From Lunularia cruciata (Eukaryota > Streptophyta > Marchantiopsida > Lunulariales > Lunulariaceae), in NCBI GenBank assembly GCA_948567375.1, contig OX419756.1, positions 9,739,001 to 9,803,000 of the forward strand: 64,000 bases of DNA, read 5' to 3'. Below, one piece after another: positions 1 through 11,833 of the stretch. Position 1 is the first letter of the stretch, and every line of letters begins with the position of its first letter. The notes under the pieces are model-generated. The model was given only the letters and a program-made list of their open reading frames with translations. It was not told where the DNA came from and did no database searches. The translations under genes and the position numbers were made by a program.

Positions 1-552
1 AGACAAGGGCAGAACCAGCTACTATGAAAAATATTTTTGGCTTAGGGTCCATAGAGAGTGAGAGCTAATGCAAAAAGTTCTATTGAAAATAATATCCTTA
101 GTTCAATTTAGAGCATTTCTGTCTATGATCATGATTGAATGTCAATTCTCTTTTTATACTATGATTAAAGATTTTAAGTTGCTAGAGTGTTTGTGAAGAT
201 TGTGTGTACCTTTGATCCAAAAATCTAGAGACAATTGCCAAGAATTAGGAGCAAACCCTCAATTATGGATTTAAAATTAGGGTAGAAACTACAAAAATTT
301 GGCCAAGTTTGGGATCTTGTCAAGGAAGTCAGTAGTATTCAGATTTTTTGCTCAATTCATACCATTAGAAAGCTTATCTCATAGGCTTTTCATTGAGTTC
401 TAGATCATTCCAACTAGAGCAACCAAAAAAATTTATTTTTATCTGAGTTGCATAGAGTTTTCTTTGTCAAATAGGCATAGAATTTCACCACTTGGATTAT
501 AAACTAGATTGAAAGTTGGAGTACATATTGGATGAAACTTGGAGTACAAATT
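1..552. other. Unassigned AT-rich sequence
   Basis: No reading frame of note and no repeat that I can match elsewhere in the window. It is the left flank of the solo LTR that follows. Confidence 0.5.
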
Positions 553-1301
553 TTTAATACCAAGAGCTAGCCATATGATTTAGATATGAAATTTGGATTG
601 GTAACATCTAGAATGATGTTATACATGATGATAAAAATAGATCAGATAGAAGTATCACCAAAAGAGTACTTCTACTAATAGGGCAAAAACTAAAATAGAC
701 TTGAAAACCTTAGAACCAATAGCTACACATATGATTCAAATGTGAGAATTGGTTTGGTAACATCTAGATGGATGCTACACATGATGATTAAATAGATCAG
801 AAAGAGGTATCACCAAAAGGGGACTTCTACTAATAGAGTAGGAACCAAAATATGCTTGAAATCTTTGAATGCAATTTTGGAGGCCTAAATGGAGAAATTG
901 GGCCTTGAAAATCTACCCCCTATCCCCCCAATAGAGAAAAGGCTAGCCTTCCCTCTCCTTGGTTTGTCTTGTCAAGAGCTTTCCAACTATACCTCACCCA
1001 CATGATTTTGAGATTCCTACATGAAGAATCCCTAAAAGATTCCCTCTGGTCAAAGCTTGTTTGACCAACCAGATAGGACCAAGACCGACATGTCACACAT
1101 CCAAGTAAGTAATCCAAGGGTGGAGCTTACTGACATGTCACCTATCTGTGTACCTAATCCTATGGTGGAGTTTCCTTGGAGGAGATCCTCTTTGTCTATA
1201 TAAGAGAAGGTGCTCCTTTGGGGTATTGGAGGTTTGAGTGTAAAATTGTGTGTTTCTCATGGTGTGTTTCTCTTTGACTCTCCTATCCTTGGAGTATTAC
1301 A
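553..1301 (+). mobile_element. Solo LTR, family 2 (two-unit U3)
   Basis: The sequence aligns along its length with the reverse complement of the LTRs of element D (30512-31248 and 42676-43410), and no internal retroelement sequence follows it. It ends in ...GTATTACA, and AATTT-type sequence lies at both ends (548-553 and 1302-1306), consistent with a slightly decayed target duplication. The U3 begins with two imperfect units of about 156 bp (from about 559 and from about 715). A TATA box (CTATATAAGA) is at 1196-1205. An inverted pair of TTGACC boxes is at 1048-1066. Confidence 0.85.
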
Positions 1302-1735
1302 AATTTAAATCAGCTTAAGAATAGGGCAAGAGGCTTTGAAGCTCATTTTTGCCAAAAGCATAAAGAGTTATTGAATTCTTGTGGTTGGATCCTCTTTGTG
1401 CTTGCATGCTTGTTTGTATGCCTAGTTGGCTTGGATTGGTAGGTGGACGTTGTGCTTAGGTTCTTCCCTTCTAGAAATGTTATATATTTCTCCTTGGTAA
1501 TGTTGGAAGTGATGACTAGTAGACCAGGAATGTGTGTTATGATGATAGGTTAGGTTGCCCATTACTCTCCTACCTGGTTGAAGGAATAGTAGAAACAAGA
1601 GTAGAGGGATCCAAATACTTAGGCAACACGCATGCTCAGACTAGTAGTGACAAATTTATATTCAACCTCTGATCCATAAGCTCCACATTTAGGCACCCTA
1701 TGTGTTCCTAAGGAGAGAAAGTAAAAGTACAACAA
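1302..1735. other. Unassigned spacer
   Basis: No coding signal. It may hold the 3' end of the minus-strand repeat that follows, but I could not align it convincingly with the other copy. Confidence 0.35.
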
Positions 1736-4700
1736 TGCTTGGATTTGGAAATTTTGTGCCTTCAATTTCTCAAAGGAGAGTTCCACTATTTATTATGTGA
1801 TCTCCTCAAGATGGTCCCAATCACGCATCATCTTTATTTTTGCCAATATAGTTGTCCTCTACAAATTGAATTGGGTTTGTTGTTCCTGCACTTTAGCTAT
1901 GATTTCCTTGCAAACAATGGGAGGAAATTTTCCTTCTTGCATTTGTCCTCCTTCTTTTGTAAGGTCTCCATGAGCTTCTTGACCTGAGTATTTGCCACCA
2001 ATAGCTCCTCCTTATGACAAACTTCTGCTGCCATAAGTGATACTCATACCTCCTATCAGCACATTGGTCTATTCCTCTTGGGCCTTTATCTATTCTTCTA
2101 GCTTGAGGTATTGATGCATTTCTTCTTCCTACAACTCAAACATCTTCTTCTTGAAGGTCCATTCTTCTTCAATCTCCTTTTGCAAGGCCTGGCCTTCTCC
2201 TTGGAGTTTAGCTGCCTCTTGCACCAAGTCATTACTTTTTTCTCCATCTCTAGATGATGGGGATGAATGCTTTGCAATTCTTCTCTTGCCTTCCTCATTT
2301 CCTCAACTCCTACTTGCACAAGATGGTGAAGATGTTGGACAAAGGTAAAATGGTTGGTAATTCTCCTATTGGATTCAATGTAGATGGGGAGAAGCTACCT
2401 CATCAAATCAAGAGTTGAGCTCACCTCATGTATTGTTAATTGGGAAAGAGGTACTACTATGATCCACCTAACCTCCTTCTTGCTCAAGCTTTCCACTCTC
2501 CTAGTCTTGAAAAAGGCCATGATTTCACTCTTTGCTCTCTCAATGCCTACAAAGATAGTTGGCTCTTGCTGCTCAAATATTAGTTTATTTGGGCCATGCG
2601 CCTCTATCCAAGCATGGGTGTCTGTTCCTTCTCTTGAAGATTAGTATTTTGAGGAGAAGTTAGGGCTGGGGTGGATGGTACTTCTCAACCATCATGATGT
2701 TATACCACATCCTTGTCAGATAAGATGATAATCCACACAAAGGATTATTCACTTGTTGTGGACGTAAGATTCAATTGTGGCCCTATCTCTTCTTCTTCTT
2801 GGATTTCTTCTTGTTTGTCCTCCTCTTCTTGCAAGAGGATTCTTCTTGTTCTCTTTGTGGTCTTTGCCTTTGGCATGGTGGGGGTAATAGGTTGAGTTTG
2901 TTGAATACAACCATTTATTGAGTATTGGTTTTGTAGCAAATTCCTCCTACCTTTGGTTCTTGAAGCCATAGGTATTGTAGGCTTCCTTCACTTCCATATA
3001 TTTTCCTATGTGGGAAAACTACACCTCCACTCTTGGGTATTTGTGCACTATCATTGCTCTTTCTTGAGGTTTTTTGAAATGGCTTTTTGAGAAGAAGTGG
3101 TTGGGGTACTTCTTCATGTCTTTAGTGATCAGCAATCCCATGCCCAAGTTGAGATGAACAATGAAGGAAAAGACAAGGGTCACACCGACTTCTTTGTTCC
3201 TTGATCCTGCAAACTTTCCCAAAACATTGCTGCCCAATTCACTGGTCTTCCTTGGTATAAATACTCAAAGAAGATAGCTTGGCTATTATTTAAATAATTT
3301 GTCCATTTGGATTTACACATCTTCATGACTAATTCTACCAAGATCTTGCATGATCATTAATATCATGGACATACCAACCATTTTTGGTCTTCTTATAACA
3401 AAATTTGGACTTGAATTTAGCCTCAAAGGTCAAATCAAGTCAAGTCCAAATGTTATCCATAGTCATGCCATCTAGGGTGAATTACTAGGCCCTGACACTT
3501 TTGACCAATTCTCTTCTATCCATGCAAAAAGATTTCCTCTCAAATTAATGAGCTCAAGATCCTTGTTGTCTCAAATTTCATGCAACATATCATGATCACT
3601 CAATTCCTAGTTCCATAGCAAGAATTTGAGCTTCTTGCTGCAAACTAACTCTTATTTGCAGTACAAACCACTTGACTAGACCAGGGAACTTAAAGATGAA
3701 ATTTGGAGCCTTGTGCATCTTTTTGTGGCACAAATGGAGTAGCTACTTCCTTTCCTTTCTGTCCTTCATCTTTCTTGCTTTTGATTATCCTTTCTGATTC
3801 CCTTCATGCAATCTCCTTTCCTCAAAATGCAAAAGTCCAAGCAGAAGCTTCTCATCAAGGGAAAAGGTAGTATGGCTGATCTGGTTGAGATGAATTCTGA
3901 AAAAGTGAAGAGATTCCAAGCTCCAAACAAAAATTTTACCTATTTTCTCAACCATTACAATCTTTTGGTAAGCATGCACTTTGGTGAGCGATCACTACCT
4001 ACATGTGTGAGCAATTAGCCCAATCCAATAGTGTACATAATGGTTCTTGGTCTATTGGTGCCAGCTTTATGTGGGGTACTTCAAGCCAAAGGTCTTCCTA
4101 GGACAAAGGGCTACTTTCAAGGGAAGACCTTCTAGGTGAGAGAGCTCTTTGCCCCTCACCAAGGGTTGTTGTAGATGACCATTTCTCTTGTTTGTTTACT
4201 AACTATTACTATACTTCTCCTAGCTAGAATCTACAAAAATATATTTTTAAAGATGTGTGTTGTCATAGGGATCTTGTTCTTGTTCACTTCCATGTATTTA
4301 CCTGATTTAGTGAACTTTGCATCCACCTCTCAAATGGCCTTTGCAATACACTTCCTCTTTTGGTTAGGCAGCAAAGTACACCACAATCTTGAAATGGTTG
4401 GGAAACTGCTTCCACTCTTTGTTGTTGAGAAAATTGATCCCCATGTAGAAATGAATTACAAAGAAGACCAAATAGGTTGCTTCTCCCTCTTCTTCTAGCT
4501 CCTTGAAAATTGCTTAAACTTGCAAGTAGAAGATTTGGGCCCAATTGATAATTGCTTCTTAAGACACATGCTCAAAGAAGATCGACTTGTTGATAGTGAA
4601 GTATGTTGTCTGTTTGGGGAAAATAGTTTCATTAAGGAAGATATAACTGCTCTTCATGCAAGGTCTTTATAATTGATCACCCTCCAATTGTTACTCATAG

Positions 4701-5310
4701 ATCTTTTCTTGTTGAAGGACTTAACAATCTTTGTATTCATATCTGAACTTGGTGTCAAAGGTAAGCCCTTGAGAGATGCTTGCATTCATCTTGAGTACCA
4801 TCCTTTAGTGCTCTTTAGACAATACCTTTGGATTTCCCCAAAGGTTCCCTATACCCTAAACAAGTTTGGTTGCTTGCTCCTCTTCTCCTACACACTTGTA
4901 AGAGAGAAAAGGTCCCAACTACACAAGAGGAATATCAAGTGTAATCATTAATCAAGTTCACTCCTTATGCATGTCCCACTTGTCCATTGTTGGGTAGCGG
5001 AGGATCATAGTTGGGATCCTTCTCATTTCTCTTGCTCTCACCATTTTCTCACTCACAAAGATCACTACCCAAAGAAGGCCTAACTCCAAAGAATCTAAAT
5101 TTTTCTCTTCCTTTCGTTGCTTTTTGGATTGCAAGCATAAAAGTGCTTGATAGAAGGTGAAATTACTTGGACCACTCTTATTAGTTTTATACCAAAGGAT
5201 CTTTGGACAACAATCTTAAATAAGTTTATGGTTACTATCCGTGTGTGAGAGCTCTTTAGGTGCCAATGATCCTTGGCAATGGTGTGATAACTCATTGTAA
5301 TACAAATTAT
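1736..5310 (-). pseudogene. Unidentified repeat, copy 1: decayed coiled-coil protein frame
   Basis: I do not recognise the protein family. Read on the minus strand this is homologous to 18070-20530 on the plus strand. The clearest match is at 4441-4560 here against 18895-19010: both encode ELEEE, then TYL, then IHFYMG, NKE, K and FP at the same spacing. A second match is at about 5000-5060 against 18380-18445 (ATGAGAAGGAT, then CTACCCAA, then GACAAGTGGG-type sequence). The part at 2100-2350 is rich in Glu, Lys, Arg and Gln and looks like coiled coil. Frames are broken by many stops and shifts, so it is not a working gene. It is probably the body of a retroelement or a non-autonomous derivative, because a flank segment is shared as well (see 5370-5480). 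No RT or integrase is seen in it. Confidence 0.55.
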
Positions 5311-5369
5311 AGCATAATAGCAAGAACATGTTGTTCACACAAGGATATAATTTGGAAGTTTACTAGATT

Positions 5370-5480
5370 TGAAAGAGAAGTGTCACAATTTTAGCTCTTC
5401 ACTATTATATATTTAACCTCTTGGGTAAGAACCAAGTGGGTAATGTCACCAATTGTAGCACATTTTGGTGTTGTCAGGAA
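5370..5480 (-). repeat. Flank segment shared with 21225-21335
   Basis: About 110 bp matches the reverse complement of 21225-21335. Shared stretches include AACCTCTTGGG, AAGAACCA and AATGTCACCA. Here it lies upstream of the decayed frame, whereas in copy 2 it lies downstream. That is the arrangement expected if it belongs to a terminal repeat present at both ends of the element. Confidence 0.55.
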
Positions 5481-5869
5481 AATATTGACGGGTTGCATTA
5501 GTCCTATTTGGTGTAATAGAGAAACTGGGAGAATAGTGTGTAGATGTATTTAAAAAGTGCTAGTTGCAAGCAGTATAGACTTCCCAGGTAGAAACTTGAT
5601 AATTGCCAAAATAGTGGGGCTGCTTCTGTTGGGCTGTAGCCAGAATTTTGAGAGTTGACAAAAGAGTAATGGTAATGGGTGGGAGCTAGAAAATCATTTG
5701 AGACAAGAGTTGTAATGATCTTGAGTTTTGATGTGCCTTGGGAGTTTTTTTTAATGTTACTATAAATAGGAGAAGAAAGGAAGAGGGAGGTTTTGTGACA
5801 AGAAGGAAACATGGGGAGAGACTTGTGTCCATGAAGGAAGGAGGAGGAAAAGACAAATAAGGAGGAATT

Positions 5870-6780
5870 GCTCACCAAGGAGAATTCTGGTGGAGAAGGA
5901 TAGGAGAAAAGGCACTTTAGCGTGAGGGAAGGACAGCTGAAGACAAGGCGGTTTTAGAGAGGAGGTTTTTCAAAGGAGTTGGGGTCTGGTCAGGGATGGG
6001 GAATTCTTGAAGAGAAAAAATGACGGGACAGAACATCAAAGGTGTTGGGGTCTGGACAGGAAGAAATTGGGAGAGAAAATTGGGTTGGACAGGAAGAATT
6101 TCTCAAAGGACAAAGGGGTTTTTGATGGAGGAGAGAGAGGACAGATTCGTGAGCAAAGGGTTTTTTGGACAGGAAGAGTGAAGGATCGAGGGGTTTTTTA
6201 CAGGAAGACACCAAAGGGTTTTTTCAAAGGAAGAGTGAAGGATCAAGGGGTTTTGGACAGGAAGAGAGTAAAGGTGTCAAAGGGTTTTAGACAAGAAGAC
6301 AGTGAAGGAACAACAAGAGAAGAGAAACAAGAAAATATCAATTAAAGGGATTTTTCTAAAATGACAAGAAATCAAATGAAGGGAATTTTCTTGAATGATA
6401 GGAAAGTATCAAAGGAGTGTTCTAAGTGACAAGCAATGAAGGGAATCTTGGTTTTGAAGGGCAGAGAAGAATCAAATGAGGGTTTTGAGTAACAGAAAAG
6501 TATCAAGAGGAATTTGAATGAAATCAAGAGAATATGAAAAACTATTGAGGGTAGAGAGAGGAGAGAGAGAAACAAGGGACAGGAAAACCCATCAAAATAA
6601 GAGTTTGGGAAGCGGGTGGGGAAAAAGGTAGGTGGAAGTAATAAAGAAAATAAGTAGCTTAGGTTTCAAAAAGAAAACTTTCCAGTGGAGGATCAAAGGA
6701 AGAAGTAAGAAGAGCAGAGAAGATCAAAGATAAAGGGATTTCAAGCAGGATTGATGGTAGAAATCAGTTCAGTTATAGAT
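5870..6780 (+). repeat. Purine-rich tract
   Basis: About 900 bp with strong G+A bias on the plus strand. Reading frames here, such as one at 6007-6345, are basic, repetitive and look like by-products of the composition. Similar purine-rich leaders occur in non-autonomous LTR elements, but I see no LTR next to it. Confidence 0.5.
6040..6320 (+). repeat. Imperfect minisatellite (GGACAGGAAGA core)
   Basis: The core GGACAGGAAGA or a close variant recurs at about 6055, 6087, 6168, 6199, 6256 and 6288, often next to AAGGGGTTTT or AAAGGGTTTT. Spacing varies between about 30 and 80 bp, so it is a degenerate array and not a clean tandem repeat. Confidence 0.55.
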
Positions 6781-8394
6781 GCGGAGAGAAAGACTAAGAG
6801 GTCAATATGAGTCCAAGCAGATTTTGATGATGCTTAAAACTTAAGGAATTGAGAAGTGAAGAGATGGCATGAGTGAATCTTGCTCCATTAGAACCAATGT
6901 TTAAGAGAAATTGGATGACAAGCCCTTACTGATAACCAAATTCTTCTTTTGTTTGATTCTTGGCCATTCAATATTGCTCTGTTCTTTTGTGTTGCAATGA
7001 AGTGTACACAGGCATTGCTCAAGAAAACTAAGGGGTAATCCAGATGGATTCCAAGTGCGTGATATTTCATTGAGACAAAGTGCTGAAGGATCAATCACAA
7101 CTTGAATTAAGGAACTTGTAGAACACAACCTCTATAAGTCTGGTATGTCTATAGTATAGAACATTGTGTCTTGTGACAAAAATCTGGTCAAAGTGGAGGC
7201 ATAAATGAAAGAAGGAAGAATTTGGAAGCCTTTAACATGCCGATTGCATTACAATGATTGCTTTGATAATGATATTGGAGCACATGGCATTAGTTGTCAC
7301 AATCAAGGAGAAATAAAGGAAAAGCAACAATGGGTTCTTTGTACAGGTTCAGTAGTCATTGATAGTTCACAATCCCATCCATTAGAGTTAGTGCATGCCA
7401 CTTGTACCATCTCAAATTGTAAAGTCTAGGTGCAAGCAGCTAAGTTCCCGGCGCATTCTTGAGAGACCATACAATCCCCGTGACAACGGCAAAAAGAAAA
7501 CTCCAAAATCACTTGCATGTAAGCTAAGTTCCAACTATTTCTTCAAGGTGATGATCTAGTCAACTATAAAGAGGCTCATTTTACTACAAAGACTCCTACT
7601 TCAAAGACCATGTCCCACTCTTCCCATAAGGTAAAACTCCATTTGTAGGTTTGTTGCATTGGTGGTTGTTCTTCATTTTTTGATTTTGTGATACTTCTCA
7701 ACACTACAATTCTCTTAGGATCCATCAAGGCACTAATCTGCTCCTTTAGAACTATCAAAGATCACACACTCTATTTACAAGTACTAGTGATCACACACAC
7801 TTAATCACTTGGGTTCCTACTATGAATTTCCTCACCTCTACTCCATGAAGATAGACACCAATACTTGAAATTCAAGAAAGCAACAAAGAATGCTAGGCTC
7901 TTTCACTTCATATAACTTCCATTAACTGGATAAATCCTTTATGGGGGTAGAAACTTTAAATACTAATTTTTACTTGGAATGAAGAAGATCCAACAATAGA
8001 GGAAGTACAAGAATCTACCATGATTGCATCTCCTTTCATATAAACTATACATTGGATTTTTCTATCTTTATCTTATCCTATCTTGCTTACCTATACATTA
8101 TTAAATAATATCTACATGGCTAGAGAAGAGATCTACTCTTCCCTCAAAGAGATCTTACTTTTGTTGTCACTAGAATCTTTTCCTACTCCAAAGATTACAA
8201 TTGTGAAGCTCTACAACTAAGATGATAAAGTTGCCACAAAGAGTTCCTTAAGAGAAAGATCTTCAGCATTAACTACTACAAAGAGGATTGGTGTCAATAA
8301 TCTCTATGATATTTTACTAGTCAATTTTTCATATTGGGTTGCTCATTATTAGAATGTTGTTGTGTGGAATTCCTACAAATCATAGAAACATGGA
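6781..8394. other. Unassigned spacer with a possible primer-site relic
   Basis: No gene is supported. The longest frames (for example 7205-7429) are short and match no motif I know. The only recognisable item is a degenerate tRNA-Asp-type primer site, listed separately. Confidence 0.45.
7474..7500 (-). other. Possible decayed tRNA-Asp-type primer binding site
   Basis: On the minus strand, GCCGTTGTCACGGGGATT resembles the tRNA-Asp-type primer site common in plant Athila/Tat Ty3/gypsy elements (consensus near GGCGCCGTTGCCGGGGA). It is a GC-rich island in AT-rich sequence. No LTR boundary can be confirmed next to it. Confidence 0.35.
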
Positions 8395-8639
8395 TTTTGG
8401 ATTGCAAAATTTCATGAGTATAAAAAAAATGGATGAAAGATGTACTTATTATCCTTTCATTTTAAACTATGTTTTTCTAATCAAGTTCTCTCATGAACAA
8501 TGGCTTAAGTCCTATAGATGCTTTGGAGTTTAACCTTAGATGAGTGTCATGGAATTTGATTCCCCAGATTTTTAGGCCATATTATGCTACCTTAAAGCCA
8601 TAAGAGACTCATTTTGAATGAGAGATTGGATGACTCATA
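8395..8639 (+). mobile_element. LTR fragment, family G (3' part)
   Basis: It matches the last 220-250 bp of the family-G solo LTR at 32252-32943: a TATA-like GTATAAAAA at about 8418, a stretch like CATCCTTTCATTT, then GCTACC, GCCAT, GACTCAT, GAATGAGAGA, and the end CTCATA. The upstream half of the LTR is not recognisable. Confidence 0.6.
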
Positions 8640-8934
8640 GATATAATTTTGCTCTTAATCCCTATTCAAGATCACACATATTACAGAAGGAACATCAATA
8701 GACTCTCTAGTTACTCTATTCTTGCGAGCATAAGTACCATTTCTAGCTATCAAATAAATAATTCCTTTGCTGCTAAACTTAGGATGGAATTTGATGCTAT
8801 GCTTTCCTAAGTAGTACCATATAGAGTTAGGAGCTTGTCTTTAGCTAGTGATCTCTTCATGCTACTATATCCATGTTTCTACAATTGGTGGGAATCCCAA
8901 ACAAAGTTTTTAGCATTGAGTGACTGTAACAGCC

Positions 8935-9488
8935 CAAGAAGCAAACAAGATTGGAACTCTTAGAAGACTCCGCTGCTCCAAAGGAGCACCTTGTCTTCAT
9001 TGTAAAGCAAAGATCCCCTGAAAAGGAGCTACACCCTTAGATTAGATACATAGATTGGTGACACATCAGCAAGCTACATCCTTAGATTAGTTGGATGGAT
9101 TGGTGACATGTCAATCCTTGTCCTATTTAGTTGGTCAAACAAGTTTGACCTTAGGGAATCTTTGGAGAATCTTTGTATAGGAAGCTCCAAATAGTATGAG
9201 TGATGTATTTTTTGAAAGATCTTGACAAGAAAAACAAGGGGGGAGGAGGCAACACTTTATCCCATGGAGGAGGGAAATGTTTTTATTTTTTAGGCCAAAT
9301 TCTTTCATTTAGACCTCCAAAATTAACTCTGAAGTTTTGATTTGTTTTTGATTTCTAGCCTATTAGTGGAAGTCCTCTTTTGGTGACTCCTTTATATGAT
9401 CTACTTATAACATCATATATAATATCTCTAAAGATATCACCAGGCTAATTTTCACTTGTAGCTAATTTGTCTAGCTAATGGTATTTCA
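8935..9488 (-). mobile_element. Solo LTR, family 2 (one-unit U3)
   Basis: Complete LTR of about 554 bp starting TGTAACAGCC and ending GTATTTCA, homologous to element D's LTRs but with only one of the two U3 units. It is flanked by GTGAC (8930-8934) and ATGAC (9489-9493), a 4/5 match fitting an old 5-bp target duplication. The inverted TTGACC pair is at 9133-9150. Confidence 0.85.
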
Positions 9489-10507
9489 ATGACTCAACAT
9501 GACAAATGGACTTGGAGAATACCAGAGAGACTCACCAAAGCTGATTTTCTTGTTGCAATGCCTATGATTTTTCTACACTTGCAATTAATTTCAAGTTTAC
9601 TTTTTGCAATTCAAATTTATCTTTTTGCATGCAAAACTTGATGTCAAATTTGTAAACTTGGATGTTTAATTTGTGTGATTTTCATAGTAAGCCGACTTCA
9701 ATGGGCTGCTCTTATGCTCACCCAAGTAAAAATTTACAAAGTTAATGAGCTCATCTCTAGTTGATGACCTCTTTTATATCAATATTCATATTTTTATAGC
9801 AGGTTGGAACTTGAATTGCAACAACTTCCAAAACAAATAACTTAATATGACATAGGGACTTGGAGAAAACCATAGAGATTCATCAACACTGATTCTCCTT
9901 TAACACAACTTAAACAGTTCTTCCAAGTTCAAGTTAAATCTTTTTGCATGGAAAAATTTATGTCAAATTTATAAACTTGGAGGTTGGATCATATGATTGC
10001 CAACTAACCATTTTGTTGTTATGGAGTTGTATTTTAGCATTTTTCTATACTCATAATAAAGTTCATGTTAAATCTGAGTTCAAGAAAGACAACAAAAAGG
10101 AATGGCATATAATGAAAATGTTCCATTTAAGGCAAATAAGTATGTTTTAAATCCAATCCATACCAAATGTAAGTGGTCAGCACTCATATGGTAAGGAACA
10201 AGGTTAGAGTATACATGGTCAGAAAAAATTATGACTATAGCATGAGGAAGTGATCACCACCTAGATGAAACTCCCATTCATAGCTTCATTCTCTTGACTA
10301 TTAGCTTTCTTCCAGTTACAAATTGAGCAATGTTTGGACTTGCATAGACAACTTCCTCAATAGATAAAAGTAAATATTATGACTTCAAGAAATAGATGAC
10401 ATACTCTACTTGATGTCGTAGTGAACAACACCCAACATGCAAAGCCATTAGCAAAATAAATTATCCAAGGTAGAGCAACAAAAAACATAACCACCAAAGG
10501 TAAGGAA
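9489..10507. other. Unassigned AT-rich sequence
   Basis: It holds two diverged copies of a segment of about 250 bp (about 9475-9690 and 9830-10000). Shared phrases include GACTTGGAGAA, AACACTGATT/AAGCTGATTT and CTTTTTGCATG, then AACTTGGA. No coding signal. Confidence 0.4.
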
Positions 10508-10660
10508 GACCATTATGCACACCCTAATTCTTGAGTACTATTGGCTATGGAGATTTATGGGCATCTTTACCATAATTTTGATGGTCTTCTTTGAGAGGCA
10601 ACACAAGGAACTTTGTAGAGAAGAGATGCCATTGGTTTTGCCTATATTGCAAAGTCTCAA
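10508..10660. repeat. Dispersed repeat, also at 28185-28340
   Basis: The two segments share GACCATTATGCAC, then TTTGATGGTCT, then GAGGCAACACAAGG and TTGTAGAG at nearly the same spacing. They probably derive from the same retroelement family. No reading frame survives. Confidence 0.5.
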
Positions 10661-10773
10661 TCATCTTACAAAGCTCTTGGGCCATTGGCCATTGGATATT
10701 AGAGTGGAAAATCTTTAGAGAATTTTATATTAAATTAGTACACATTAGGAAGTTTTATATTGGAGTAGCACCT

Positions 10774-11378
10774 TGTAATATTCAGAGGGCAGGCAAAACC
10801 TCAAGAATATACAAGACAAAAAACACAAGAGAAACATAAGGTTTCAATCTTCAATACTCCAATGCTCTAAGGGAACACCTTGTCTTTATTATATAGCAAA
10901 GAAGATTCACTCAAAGGAAGCTACTCCCTTGGATCAAATACATGGATTGGTAACATGTAAGCAAGCTCCATGCTTAGATTAGCTATGTATTGGTGACATG
11001 TCAATCCTTGTCCTATTTGGTTGGTTAAATAAGTTTGACCAAGGGGAATCTTTGGGGAATCTTCTTGTAGGAAGCTTAGAGCAGCATGAGTAAGGTACCA
11101 TTGGAAAGATCTTGACAATACAAAGAAGAGGGGAAAAGCTATACCTTTATACTCTAGAAGGGAGTTACTATTCTATTTTTGAGGCCTAATTCATTTGTTC
11201 AGGCCTCTAAGATGAGCTCTAAAGTTTTTAGGGTGTTTTTAGCCTTTGCTCTAGTATTGGAGGTACTATTTTGGTGACACCTCTATCTAGTCTACTAAGA
11301 CCATTTTATATAACATCCCTAAGATACTACCAAGCCAATTTTTACCTCTAGATAATTTGTCTAGCTAATGGTATCATA
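10774..11378 (-). mobile_element. Solo LTR, family 2 (one-unit U3)
   Basis: About 605 bp, starting TGTAATATTC and ending GGTATCATA. It is flanked by CACCT (10769-10773) and GACCT (11379-11383), a 4/5 target duplication. Sequence on its two sides (about 10720-10773 and 11379-11585) joins into one segment homologous to about 24700-24995, which confirms that the LTR was inserted into an older repeat. One arm of the inverted TTGACC pair (11023-11040) is mutated. Confidence 0.85.
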
Positions 11379-11585
11379 GACCTCTATCTTAGACCTTATA
11401 GGGTCAAATAGAGTTAGAATATAACAAGTGTTGAACTCTATTAGCTTGATCAAGTGAGGTAACCTTTGGTAATGGAAGTAGGTAAAATTAGGTAGATTTA
11501 CTTGACGTTGGAGTATCTTCTAATTTACAAGAATATTTTAGATTCCTAGGGAATATGCTTGGAGCTTCCAAAAGCAAGTATGTGC
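11379..11585. repeat. Dispersed repeat, also at 24785-24995
   Basis: Shared phrases include GATCAAGTGAGGTAACCTTT/CAATCAAGTTAGATGACTTT, then GGTAATGGAAGTAGGT/GGTAGTAAAGGTAAGT, then TTGGAGTAT/TTGGAATAT, and the exact run TAGATTCCTAGGGAATAT. It may be LTR sequence of the old element E, because the second copy lies just beyond E's integrase. Confidence 0.6.
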
Positions 11586-11639
11586 GGCCAAAAACCTATG
11601 TGATATATCATGCAAATATAACTTGTTACACAACATATA

Positions 11640-11833
11640 TCACTATCAACATCACACACTATAGAAGCACAACTCATATAAGAAGTCAAAACAAACTCTA
11701 AAGTGCCACAATTAATCAAAAATCAAAACTCAAATTTCAACTTGTATATACTATTCCAAAAGCACTAATTATACTCATCAAGCCGAATGTACTCTAGCAT
11801 ACAGAATCCAAGTTGCATTTGCTAAATCTATCT
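11640..11833. repeat. Direct repeat, also at 13420-13615
   Basis: The two segments share ACACTCATCAAGCC, then CTCTA, then GTTGCA, TTTGCTAA and CTATC at the same spacing. They flank the family-G LTR and a tandem-repeat region. Confidence 0.45.

Noticed and set aside
6007-6345. A 112-codon open frame
   Set aside because: It lies in a purine-rich minisatellite. The basic repetitive peptide follows from the repeat, with no gene context or motif.
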